DNA of 64,000 nucleotides from Erigeron canadensis (Eukaryota; Streptophyta; Magnoliopsida; Asterales; Asteraceae): positions 4,398,235 through 4,462,234 of the forward strand of contig NC_057769.1 in NCBI RefSeq assembly GCF_010389155.1, in the 5' to 3' direction. The notes under the pieces are model-generated. The model was not told the DNA's origin, did no database searches, and saw nothing but the letters and a program-made list of their open reading frames with translations. This document shows, piece by piece, positions 1-10,821 of this stretch. The translations under genes and the position numbers were made by a program. The first letter of the stretch is position 1. The number at the start of each line of letters is the position of its first letter.

Positions 1-487
1 CCACTTTTATTCACGTCTTATACATTAAAAAGTTTATTATATTGATTTACATCAAAAAGAAAATGTTTTTCGAGAAATCATCAACCACCACAGATATTAT
101 TATAGAGAAAATCTCGACAATAGCCAAATTTCGTTGCGATTGTACCAAAATAGCCAAATTTTTTCGAATTATCACAAAATAGCCATATAAATCGCAATAA
201 CGGGACAAAGTCGCATAAAGAACCTTAACGTTGCTACAAGATCTTCAAAATCGTTACAAGATTTTGCAAAATCGCTATGAGATTCTGGAAATCTTTACGA
301 GATTTTGCAAAATCGCAATATGTTGACTTTTACTTTTTTCTTTTCTTCTTTTTTTTTTTGCAAAATCGCAATGTGTTTTGTTGCGATTATTGAGATTTAA
401 TTTTTTTTAAACATACTAAATTATTACATAGTCCATGAATACAAAGTTTCAAATACATAAGAAACATAATGGAGACGTGTTAATAAT

Positions 488-702
488 CCCTTAAGCTAAC
501 AGTTCCGGAAAGAGAAGAGTGTGAAGTCGATTTTGATTTTCCTTTTGATTTTGATCTTGATGAAGATCCATACTCTCTTGATGGAGGAAAAGATGTTTGT
601 GATGGCATGGGTGTACCTCAATTCAACCTTGTATGGTCACGTTCTTTACAACGACTGCATGTTGTTGTCTTCCTCTCTTCACCCCTAGACGGTATACGAT
701 CG
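488..702 (-). pseudogene. Decayed C-terminal tail of MULE (MURA-like) transposase
   Basis: Read on the minus strand the segment encodes the tail of a Mutator transposase around its CCHC zinc knuckle, followed by a Ser/Lys-rich tail. In this copy the knuckle is damaged: the Gly before the His has become Asp (CKERDH), and the last Cys position is lost to a stop codon. The equivalent ORF in the sister element at 33907-34143 still has C-x2-C-x4-H-x4-C. The catalytic DDE part of the transposase is absent. Non-functional remnant. Confidence 0.75.
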
Positions 703-779
703 AGGTTTTACAACAAAAAACACATTGCGATTTTGAAAAAAAAAAGGTCAAAGTCAACTTATTACGATTTTGCAAAATC

Positions 780-925
780 TCGTAGAGATTTTCAGAATCT
801 CGTAGCGATTTTGAAGATCTTGTAGCGACTTTATAGATCTCGTAGCGATTTTGCAACATCTCGTAGCGATTTTGCATCATCTCGTAGCGATTTTGAAGAT
901 CTCGTAGCGATTTTAAGGTTCTTTA
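780..925. repeat. Short tandem repeat inside right TIR of MULE-1
   Basis: About seven imperfect units of roughly 20 bp based on tctcgtagcgattttgaaga. The left terminal repeat (about 230-310) has fewer and more degenerate units, so the two ends of this MULE differ in repeat number. Sub-terminal repeats are common transposase binding zones in MULEs; that role here is inference. Confidence 0.7.
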
Positions 926-1599
926 TGCGATTTTGTTAGTTATTGCGATTTATATGGCTATTTTGTGATAATTTGAAAAAACTTGGCTATTTTGATACAA
1001 TCGCAATGAAAATTGGCTATTGTCGCGATTTTCTCATTATTATATTATAAATTGTGGATTAAAGATAGTACGTAGTATAACAATTTTTTTTTAAAGAAAG
1101 TAATAATTATGGCCTAAAAATGGCAAATCAAACATCATCTTTGTGGTAGTTATAGTGTATGTTGACTAAACAAAGAAAGGAAAACATGATCATATAGTGT
1201 GATCAAATATGTGGATAACTTTTATGCATAGCTTTACGTATCTAAAGTATAATGATGTCGAAAGATACATATAATCTCCCATATAATACTTCTACTCACA
1301 TGCCACATTTACTTAATTAGCATAATGAGAGAGCTTTTGTAAAACTTCTAACACACATTTTAAAAGCTTTAAAACCAAGTTAAAGCTATGCACTCATAAC
1401 ATTTATCATAAATACCAATACCAATGTCTTACACTTTATACAGGCATTTAAAAATTTTGTCAATAAATCTTTTGGCATTTAACAAGTATGTAAGCTATTT
1501 GTCACATAACTTTTCTTCACGTTTTTCTTAATTTAACACACATGCATTCAAGTGTAAAGATACAAAGCTATTAAACTGTTCAATCTTATACCATTAACA

Positions 1600-1922
1600 T
1601 TTATACTATCTAATAAAATAAACCATCCATTTTTTACTTTAAACTTTATGTCTTTAAAATAAAAAAAATACCCTTATCCTTTATTTATTAATTTCAACAT
1701 CTTCATCTAATATACCTATGATATCATTAATAAAACAATTTACAGTATAAATCCTCTAACACTTAAAATAACTACAATATCACCTTTAACATCAACTACT
1801 TTTACATTCACCATCATTGTCGCCCCATCACTGTTCCCATTGTCGCCCCCACCGTCGTCACCACCATAACATCCACCATCACTACCCGTACCACCGCCGC
1901 ATTACACGTGCATAAGTCTAGT
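1600..1922 (+). mobile_element. Short non-autonomous Helitron, 3' end CTAGT
   Basis: Ends in a GC-rich stretch followed by CTAGT (1918-1922), the CTRRT end of plant Helitrons. The body closely matches the copy at 60010-60349: both run from an AT-rich 5' part through 'cctctaacacttaaaata' to a Cys/Pro-codon-like stretch of 'cc accatc' repeats. No coding capacity. The 5' boundary is approximate. Confidence 0.6.
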
Positions 1923-2271
1923 TTTCATTAAATAGTTTATATTGCTTTTAAGTCTAAAGCTCAAATTCTAGCTTTGTTCTCAAATTGTGATTAAGCTTAT
2001 TTTATGGAAATTGAATTGAGAACCAATTATTAACTTAATTGCATCCAAAGTAAGATATTGCAAATTTGGGGCTTGAGAAATATGGATTTTTTTTAAAAGA
2101 CAAGTTAGACGTTAGATAATTGAGCGCAATGCAATGATATCCATAAGGGCAGTATGCACACAACTCAATCACTCGAATCCACGCATCCTCCGTCAAAACC
2201 GGAAGAATGGACTTAAATCCGACTTTATTGACCTTATAGACTTCTTCTAATCAGAGGTATCAGTTTCTCAC

Positions 2272-2454
2272 AAGGCCAGATATAATTTGATCATTATGAA
2301 CAAATCCAAAATCCTTGTAGACAAAGCCAATCATCAGTTCCCAACCATGCGGCGAATGAAATCCGATACATAAATCAGTTAATAAAAGAAGAGAAAAAGC
2401 TTTTATTGTATCACTTAAGTTATATAGGAATTCTTGAGCCAGCTCGGCCATCAA
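2272..2454 (-). pseudogene. Possible stranded exon of a conserved plant protein
   Basis: On the minus strand 61 codons stay open between a 3' splice acceptor (AG at 2455-2456) and a 5' donor (GTGAGA starting at 2271). The encoded stretch, with [20 protein letters not shown] in its middle, looks like real protein rather than random AT-rich translation and has a short hydrophobic run. I could not find neighbouring exons that continue it on either side, so it is more likely a captured or relic exon than part of a working gene. I do not recognise the family. Confidence 0.35.
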
Positions 2455-2845
2455 CTACTCATCTAAGTTGTTATCATTGACACCATGTCATTAGTTTGTA
2501 CACCAGTTGCTTTATTTCGTTAGCTGACAAGTTTGTGATGAGGGTCTCTAGGCCCGCATACTTGAATATATATATTTTTTCACAAATGTTCTACCCTAGT
2601 TAAATTTAAAATGTTTATGTATCCGTTTAAATATGTATATATACACGTATATGGTTTAAAAAAAGAATATATAAAATTTTGAAGTGATAAACAAAATATG
2701 AAAGAGATACAGCTCGTATTCATTCAGTAATTCTACCCCTTCTTCATTCTTGGACCTCGTTTCTGAATATTGTGACTCTTCCAAGGCCTCATTGGTAATT
2801 TGACATGAATGTGTCAATACACTAGTGCTGACTTAACATTAGCTG

Positions 2846-3507
2846 TAAGAGTAAGTATAGGTCCGTTTGGGTCGGTTTTTGCCTAAAACCGAAACCCGAA
2901 TCGATCCATTTAGTTTTTAGAAAACCAAAATCATTGTATTCGGTTTTTGTTCGGTTCGGTTTGTCGGTTTTCCAGTTCGGTTTGGATCGGTTTTGGTTTT
3001 GTTTTGGGTTTTTTATAAAAAAAAATTTTTACTTTTTTTATTGTTTATTATGTTATAAATTTTACTTTCAATTGTAAAGAAATAAAATATAATATAGAAA
3101 CTAAAATATATAGATGCTTTTTATTAACTAGTTATATTTTTTAGGTGCTAAAATTGGTATAACCTTTATAAAACAAATTGATTTTATTGTACGTTCTCAT
3201 TTAAAAACATACAATTTATATAGATTTGTATATTAAAAAGACAAAAATTTTAAAATATTGACATATTTACATATTATAAGTAATAAATATAAATGTAATA
3301 TGATATAAATATAAAATAAATAAAAATATATTTCGTTCGGTTCTGTTTGGTTTTTATCGGTTTTTTGGCATATGAAACCGAAATGCGAACCGATCTGTTC
3401 GGTTTTTAGAAAACGAAAACCAAACCAATGGATTTTGTTCGGTTTTCGGTATGGTTTTGTCAGGTTTTTCGGTTTTTGGTTTTCAGTTCAGTTTTTGCTC
3501 ACCCCTA
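2846..3507. mobile_element. Non-autonomous hAT element
   Basis: Flanked by an exact 8-bp direct repeat attagctg (2838-2845 and 3508-3515), the hAT target size. Its ends are inverted: taagagtaagta on the left against taggggtgagca read inward from the right, differing mostly by transitions. The interior is dominated by repeats of the cggttttcggttcggttt type on both sides of an AT-rich core, with no ORF. The ends have decayed, so it is an old insertion. Confidence 0.8.
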
Positions 3508-4011
3508 ATTAGCTGATAAAGGAAGTGATACAATACTTGTCATTGAAATAGATTTAAGATAACATGACTCTAACTTCATAACTCAACTTGTTATAAATGT
3601 GAAGGAAACTAGTGACCCGTCCGAACCGAACCTTTACGGGCCGGGTCATGGGTCACGTTTTCATGCTCTCGTGGGTCACGGGTCTTTCGATCCGTGCACA
3701 TCCCTAAATGGAACGATTATATGTTTTTAACTCTCAAATATGTTGTATGTCTATCAAGACTTATGGGTGAGTAGATATATGTGAAATCTTATAGCTCATA
3801 AGTTGTAAACAGCTAATATGCGCGACACTGGTTGTGAATTTATGATAAAATAACATATGGGCGATACAACTTACTCGTATATGGCTATTGATTACGCCAA
3901 AAACATATATACCTATCTAACCATGAGGGGAGATCGATATACAAACACATATACGAATATTCATGGCCATAAAAACTGAATACATTTGATTTCATTTGTA
4001 CTTATAAAATA

Positions 4012-5220
4012 GAGAAAATGTCACAAATGGTCCATGTGGTTGGTCATATTCGCATTTTGGGCCCTGTGTTTTTTTTCGTTGCAACCTGTCCCTAGGGTTT
4101 CCATTTTCGTTGTCAATAGTCCCTCGCACTAACATTCGTTAGTTTTGGCCGTTTAAACCTCTCACATGCATAACATGTGAGGGTGTTTTCGTCCTTTTGC
4201 CAACAATAAGAACTATATGTAGTAAAAAATTTTTTTTAATAAATAAGTGTTCTATCTATCTATATCTCTTCTTTATTGCCTAGTAAAAATATCCTAAACA
4301 AATCACATCCATTAAAAACCACAACCCAAAGACCCAAAGGGCTATGCGAGACTTTGATTTGAAAAGCCTATTCACTGGACGACTGACGGGTGAACTATGA
4401 AGGTCGTCCTTTATCCTTTTTTTCCGATCCACCATCCTTTTTCGATTGTTTATCCGATTTCTTATTTTTCAAAGACCCAAAGGGCTATGCGGGTTGGTGG
4501 ATGACGGCTGCACTGAAGGATGGGAGGCTGATGGCGTTTAGGGTTTATATGCTATTAGTTTTAGAAAATATGAAAAAGTATGTTGATTGTATTTTTCTTG
4601 ATCGTGACAATGACTAAAGCAAGAAAATGAATTCGTTTTATGAAGACAAAAAGTAAAGTAAGAAAAATATGAGAATGAGTCATGGTTGAAGACTTTTCTG
4701 GTTTGCGTGAGATTGAATCTCCTTGTTTAAATTCACAAATATATAGATATATTGTATAGAGTTAGATATGAATTTTTGTATACATATATTATGGTTATTA
4801 TTATCACAAGTGATCGTATAATTAAAGGTTCTTTTTAATGTTACTTAATGATTTAATGATTATGTATGTAAACATTAGAGGTGTCTATGAATTTGTTTTG
4901 ATATTTGATTATCAGGGATTTAAACTTGAGTAGATTCGGAAAAAAATGACTAACAAAAAAATATTTTTGACCGGATTTTGATGATGGTGGTGGCCGGAAA
5001 AAGGAAGAAGGTGGAGGAGAAGAGAGAGGTGTATAAATAGTGGTTGTGACACTTATATGGACGATTATACCCTCACTAACGACCCAAAACTAGCGAATGT
5101 TAATGTTAGGGACTGCTGGCAATGAGAGTGAAACTCTAGGGACGGTTTGCAATGAAAAAAAAAAACATGGCTCAAAATGCGAATATGACCAACCATAAGG
5201 ACCATTTGTGACATTTTCTC
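4012..5220. mobile_element. Non-autonomous MULE with about 170-bp TIRs (MULE-2)
   Basis: Both ends begin gagaaaatgtcacaaatggt in inverted orientation and stay alike for about 170 bp. An exact 9-bp target duplication tataaaata lies at 4003-4011 and 5221-5229. The centre (about 4320-4620) contains a 21-bp direct repeat (4328-4348 and about 4470-4490) and a 75-codon ORF of no known family (4390-4617, +); it may be captured host sequence, as in Pack-MULEs. A TATA-like tgtataaatagtgg is near 5030. No transposase. Confidence 0.9.
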
Positions 5221-5229
5221 TATAAAATA

Positions 5230-6344
5230 TTGTTCCTTGTTATAAAATCTAGCCAACAAGTCCGGGCCCATTTAGAGAACTTAGCCAAGTATGAAGTATC
5301 CAATTATACATACATGTATACTACAAACATAAACAAACGAAAAACCCAAAAGATTTTAAAGACATATATACCCTCAAAGTTAAAAGTTGCTCTGCAACCA
5401 ATCAATAGATTCATATTCATGGCCATAAAAATATGGGTACGAACAATTACTGATAGTCAGTGGTGTGAAAAAAAAAATTAAAAGCTGATTTTTAAATAAA
5501 TGAGAAATTTGGAGATTGGTAAGCATTGATGCAATTGACATCATGGTCAATGAATTCCTTTTCAGGCTTTGTTTTAAATATATCGACTGCCAATAATCAA
5601 TATGAAGGCATTTAGTAGCACTGCAATCCTACTAAATTCTCACTACCCATTTTTTTTTTTTTTACTTTTGGTGACTAAAGTTAAGAATTTGTATATCTAT
5701 TTTATTGTTTTTGAATACATATGACACTTGTGACTAATTATAATTTATAACAAGAAAATCATATTGCATATATATTGTTGTGAGAAATATACATGAAAAA
5801 ATCATGTATCTAAGAATTTGACATTATATGTAAATCTTGATTCTTGAAGATTTTAGTCCTTCAACTTTCATTACTTTTTTCAAACACCCATATATTTCGA
5901 CCTTTTGTAAATTTCCACTCTTTTTTTCGTAATATAAATTGTAAGCAATTTAGATTATTGTAAGCACCATGAGAAACACTCTTTTAAGTGCGATCAAATG
6001 AATTATTACAAAAAAATCATGTCTAATAATTTAATAACAAAGCAATCTGGAAAACGCTATTTTAAACGAATTTTTTTAAACTATGGTCCATGTTTTAATG
6101 AGTGTTATTATTTACAAGTTTACAGATTCTTATTTTTTAATTTGATAATTATGATCAATCCTTCATATTTTAATTAGGTTTTTCTTTACATGATGATTAA
6201 AATACAAGATAAATAAGGTAATCAAAAAAAATATTTTTTCTTATTACGGTACATTTTTTCTTCTCTTAGTTTTTTATACCTTTTATTTTAAAAATTTTTT
6301 GCCAGCTTTTTATATATACAAGTTAACTATTTCTATATGATTCT
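5230..6344. other. AT-rich intergenic DNA
   Basis: No gene or clear element seen. It may be the body of the Helitron that ends at 6373, but no convincing 5' TC end was found. Confidence 0.4.
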
Positions 6345-6373
6345 CCCGCATTTTATGCGGGTTATAAACTAAT
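6345..6373 (+). mobile_element. Helitron 3' terminus
   Basis: A perfect hairpin, cccgca-ttt-tatgcggg type (6345-6361), is followed at about 8 bp by CTAAT (6369-6373), fitting the CTRRT end of Helitrons. The host DNA after it begins with T. Only the 3' end is placed; the 5' end is not identified. Confidence 0.6.
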
Positions 6374-7010
6374 TTTATCAACGTACATTAGATGTTAGTT
6401 TATGAGTATGATTTAACATTTAGTTTACACAATTTTTTAATAATAAAAAATTGATATATATTATAAACTTTGAGTTTGATAGTGAAATATTTTTTAAAAC
6501 ATGTTCATTGAAGTTGTTTACTATGACATACATAACGATATTTGTATATTACAAATCATAATATGTTCATCAAAATGGTAGATTTTGACGTATTTAGCAA
6601 TATTTAAAAAATAAAAATTCATAATAGGTCACTATTATTTGATTTGATTTATTGTTACACAAAGTGATATTACATTATTATTTTACACAAAGTGATATTT
6701 GTATATTACAAGTTATTATTACGTTTGATCATTAATTCACTATATTTTATATATAATTGTAATGTAATGCAATAAAAAAAAAGCTTTAATAGTTATTGTA
6801 TTGAAGAGGTTTCTATGAATCAAAATGAATAGTATTGTTTGATTTTATAAATAACGACATATTTTTAGCCAAGTTGAAAAAGTTAATTTTGATTAAAAAA
6901 CAAAGAAAGCTAGATACAACCTTCAATCGTGAATAAAAATAATACCTTTTATATTAAAAACTTAATTAGAAAATAAAGATAAAGTTATATTTTGCCTTTT
7001 AACAACGGGC

Positions 7011-7372
7011 TTAAGACTAAGGAGAGTGGGGTTGCTAGTTCGGCAGTTGCGCCCATAGACGTCGGCTAGCAACCACGAACAACCCCCCACCCCACCCCGC
7101 CCACCACCCGGCGTCTTGCACTTTGGGCGGTTCAACCGAGCCGACGGATGATTTCTTCGTCTCTCTTTCCTTTAATAAATTTTTTTTTTCAATATTATCC
7201 CTACCCAATCATTATAAACCACTTGTTGGAAGTCATTTTCACTCCACAAACAACACAATTTTCACTATTCTTTTCCTTGGCATCTCAAGACATCTTCCAT
7301 TGCAACACGGCAACACCCATGCAACATGAAAGTAGCCTTATGAGCGGTCATACCACTCCAATTAGCCTAAGT
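7011..7372. mobile_element. MITE-like element, PIF/Harbinger style
   Basis: Left end 'gggcttaagactaaggagagtggg' region and right end 'ccactccaattagcctaag' region are imperfect inverted repeats. The left part (7021-7140) is strikingly GC-rich for this neighbourhood. Two overlapping short ORFs inside are not protein-like. Boundaries and superfamily are uncertain. Confidence 0.4.
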
Positions 7373-7563
7373 TTTTTATTTAAAAAAACCCTTATATGAC
7401 AATTATTAAAATTAAAATTTTCCCATTGAGTTAAGGATAAGAACATTTGAAAACCATTACAAAAACAAAACTTGTTAAAAACATTTGTCTAAACATCATT
7501 GAAATGATTAAGACAATAAACTCATATTAAAATAAAAGTTGATAATTACTCGTTATTATCTTA

Positions 7564-7731
7564 TTTAAAAAGGAAAAAGTGAGTATAATGTTGTCTCACA
7601 CCCTAATAAGGAAAAAATGAGTATGGTGAAAACACCTCACATATCAATTTTTTTAATACTTTTGTGTATAGTATATGAGAGATTTTTCATCCAAGTTCGG
7701 TGTGAGACAACACCATATTCACTTCCCACTT
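7564..7731. mobile_element. Small palindromic MITE
   Basis: Inverted repeats of about 35 bp: the left arm contains gttgtctcacaccc (7590s) and the right arm ggtgtgagacaacacc (7700s). The right and left arms share 'gtgaRtaTRRTGttgtctcacac'. No ORF. Confidence 0.6.
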
Positions 7732-7909
7732 TAATAATTAATAACATATACAAAATTTGTCCACTAAAACATTTTTGTAAAATATAAGCTCATATATGGG
7801 TTGGTGGTCAAAGTTTAGCAGCTAAACTTTAGCTACAGTAGTTGTTTTTCTCAAGTTTATGCTTTAGAAGTTCGATCAGATTATTCACTTGCATTGAGAG
7901 GGTCAATCA

Positions 7910-8260
7910 TGTTGGGATCGATCACCACAAACGAGAAAAACACGCAAATAACCGATGATAAATAAACAAGAAAAAACAAACGATACAATGATTTACTTGG
8001 TTCGACTCAATGAGTATAATCCACTACCACAAAATCACTACAAAAGTTGAATTACAAGAATGGAGACGCTCACTCTCGACAATTTATAATCCCTCACCGA
8101 ATTTCACTCTTACAAGAAACTTTTACCTCTCAAGAATTTTTCAAACAAGAATGAATTACATAAACCTCTAACAATAACTCCTATTTATATAGGCAAGACA
8201 CAAAGGTAGTTTTCTACCTACACCAATGTGTGACAAAAAACTTTGGGTCAATTACCATCA
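7910..8260 (-). mobile_element. Solo LTR of a Ty1/Copia-type element
   Basis: Read on the minus strand it starts TGATGG and ends CCCAACA. It is bounded by the 5-bp direct repeat aatca (7905-7909 and 8261-8265). A good TATA box, tatataaatagg, lies near 8180 in the same orientation, followed by a transcribed-looking GA-rich stretch. No internal retrotransposon sequence follows on either side, so this is a solo LTR left by recombination. The Copia assignment is inferred from LTR size and style. Confidence 0.7.
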
Positions 8261-8265
8261 AATCA

Positions 8266-9537
8266 TAGTTGGATGTGGGAATGACATCGCCCACTAAATA
8301 ATGGTCATGAGCAACACCAATTCATTAAAATGTTGAAGGTTATTGGCGAGACCTCCCTTTCATTAATTCAACCTTGATGGTTGAAGATGGAGTTTGGATG
8401 GTAGAAATCTTTTAACAGTTAAGATATTACGGCTATTCATCGACCGATAAACATTGTCGGGTTCAACTCTTCTAACAAGGTGGAACTCACATGTCCCTGA
8501 AAAAATCAATGTGTTCAATTGGCGGTGCCTTTGAGATGCAATTTACATTAAAAAAATCAATGTATTGAGGATGAGACGCTCAATCTGCTCGGATGATATT
8601 GACTTAATCCCGCATTGTTTTTTCTTGTAAGTTTGCAAATACGACATGGCGATTGAAAGCATGGTTACGAGTTGATTTACCTTTGGCACCCCGTTGGGTG
8701 TTGACACTTTGGAATGGTTGGACTACTTTCAAGCGATAACAATATAAGACTATGATATAGGCGATTTTTTTTTATTTAGTAGTGGTGCTTATGGAAAGTT
8801 CGAAACAATGTGGTATTCGGGAGAGAGATAACAACAAATGAGTTGTTTTTAACTCGATTGTTTCTTTGTCGTTTTTAAAACTACCATCTCGTTGTAAAAA
8901 AGTCAAGTTATCGTGATCATTATGTGTATTAGTCCTAGTTACTTGATATAATACTTGCTTATTTCGGCACGTTTTAAAGTTTTTTATTAATAAAATCATT
9001 TGTCTGTTAAAAAAGGGCTCAAATAAATTCAGATTCTTAATCTGATTGAAAAAATGTAGTATTTTTTTATTGTGATTATTTAAGCAAAGTACTTTAGATA
9101 ATTTATAGTAATTGTAAATTTAAATCACAAATAAACTTTTTTTTTATTGAAGGATGAAGCAAATTACGTGAATTTTTTTAACTTTTAAAGTACATATAAA
9201 AATACTAAATGCAACTTAACGTACATTTATACTTTTCATATCAAAAGTTCACTCCTTAAATTTTATAATAGTGTAAAATTATTTAATGCAACTTAACTAC
9301 AACCTTAAGAATTAAACAAAACCTTAAAAGTATTTACTCTCGTGATCGATATTATGGAAACATTATGCTATTTTTGAAAAAATAAACTTCAGTCTCCTTT
9401 TATTCTATTATTCTATTCAACACAAACTTTCGAATTTTGTTTGACGGGCCATGATAAAGTTATTTTCTATTATTTAAATTTAAATAAGTGAGTACTATTA
9501 ACTTGACGGCAAAGGATAGAATATACATACAATACAA
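8266..9537. other. Intergenic, no gene seen
   Basis: Partly less AT-rich around 8300-8760, without a credible ORF or splice pattern. A 75-codon minus ORF (8772-8999) has no protein-like features. Confidence 0.4.
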
Positions 9538-9575
9538 TATACAACATACAACATACAACATACAACATACATACA
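9538..9575. repeat. Heptanucleotide microsatellite (tacaaca)n
   Basis: Four to five head-to-tail units of tacaaca, bordered by acatac-like degenerate units. Confidence 0.8.
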
Positions 9576-10047
9576 ATACGTCAATACAGCAATATAGTGC
9601 AAGACTAATAACAAAAATAAAATCAAAAAATTGTTGCCGACTGAATTGATTATTTTATTTTTATAGTATTTTGTAAGAAGACTTTAATGGAATTTAACAA
9701 CGAAGTTATCATTGCTTCGATGGAAAGGAAAGCTTTTGAAGTACGTGCAAAATGAGATGTTCGGGGGTTGAAGGACAAAGCCATGGAGCAACGTTTTGAC
9801 TTTTGTGAATATCAATTTTGACCCTTTGACTTCTCCAAAAGTCCCTTGTTATTTTCTCCAATTAATTATTGAGTAATACTACTAAATTTCTTCAATAGTT
9901 TACTGCTTTTTTGAAATTACAAGCTTTTTCTTAACTTCAAAAGGTGGAAAGCAAATAAAAATGACACGGATATGTGTTAGTCAAACTACAAATTAATAAG
10001 AGTATTCACAAACAAGTACTTTATACTCTCGTATGTATGTATGTATG

Positions 10048-10351
10048 TATCTATCTATATTTCTTTATAAAATTTTTACACTTTTAAAAATAGTTACACA
10101 ATAGTTACATGCGAAAATACTAAATTACTCTCACTATAAAATATCAAATTTGCACTTAATAAATTAAATTACACTCTAAACCTTTATTTTAATAATTAAC
10201 ACTAAGCCCTTATCTTCTAAAAATTTACATTATCAAAATTACATCAACCTACACCACTTAACACTGTCACCGCCACCAATAGTACCATCACCGACACCAC
10301 TAGACCGTCTTCTCCACTACCACCGTCACATTTCGCGGATACCATGCTCGT
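10048..10351 (+). mobile_element. Short Helitron, 3' end CTCGT
   Basis: The 3' half is closely related to the copy ending at 10821: both carry 'ccatcRccgacaccactaga' type text, a degenerate hairpin with cgcgg, and then accat-gctcgt. The 5' boundary near a gtat/ctat microsatellite is approximate. No coding capacity. Confidence 0.5.
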
Positions 10352-10599
10352 ACTCCTTTATAAAAATTATCACATCCCGCAATTTTGGAAATTAAGTGTT
10401 ACACAATAGTTACATACAAAATTACTAAATTACCCTTAATAAATACTTACTATGAAAAGAGTTTTTTCTTCGTTTTTGTAGATTTTGCTATTAAAGTTCC
10501 GAGATGGACCTAGAATTTGTGTTTGTCGATTTCTAGATTGTAATGCTACTTTTCTTTGTCACTAGCTCCTCGCTAATAGCTTCTTTAATATATATATAT

Positions 10600-10821
10600 A
10601 TATATATCTATTTTGCTGTTAAAAAAAAATTAATTTGTCCTTTAAACCTTTATCTTAATGATTAACATTTAAGCACTTATCTTTTAAAATATTTTACTAT
10701 CACCTTTAGATCAACCTACATCACTTGACACTGTCACTACCACCACGAATAGTACCATCAGTAACACCACTAGACTGTCGTCCTCGTCACCACCGTCGTA
10801 TTACGCGGGTACCATACTAGT
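10600..10821 (+). mobile_element. Short Helitron, 3' end CTAGT
   Basis: Sister of the 10048-10351 copy and of the minus-strand copy that enters the window at its right edge. It ends cgtattacgcgggtaccatactagt, a decayed hairpin plus CTAGT (10817-10821), followed by T. Confidence 0.6.

Larger units (their letters stand above)
105..1035 (-). mobile_element. Non-autonomous Mutator-like element (MULE-1)
   Basis: A 931-bp element with long terminal inverted repeats starting gagaaaatcKcgacaatagcc. It is flanked by an exact 9-bp direct repeat, attattata, at 96-104 and 1036-1044, which is the target duplication size of Mutator-like transposons. The interior holds only a decayed tail of a MURA-type transposase on the minus strand (488-702). 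The inner part of both terminal repeats is made of short repeats of 'cgtagcgattttg' type. It is a deletion derivative that cannot move by itself. A sister copy lies at 33564-34425. Confidence 0.9.
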
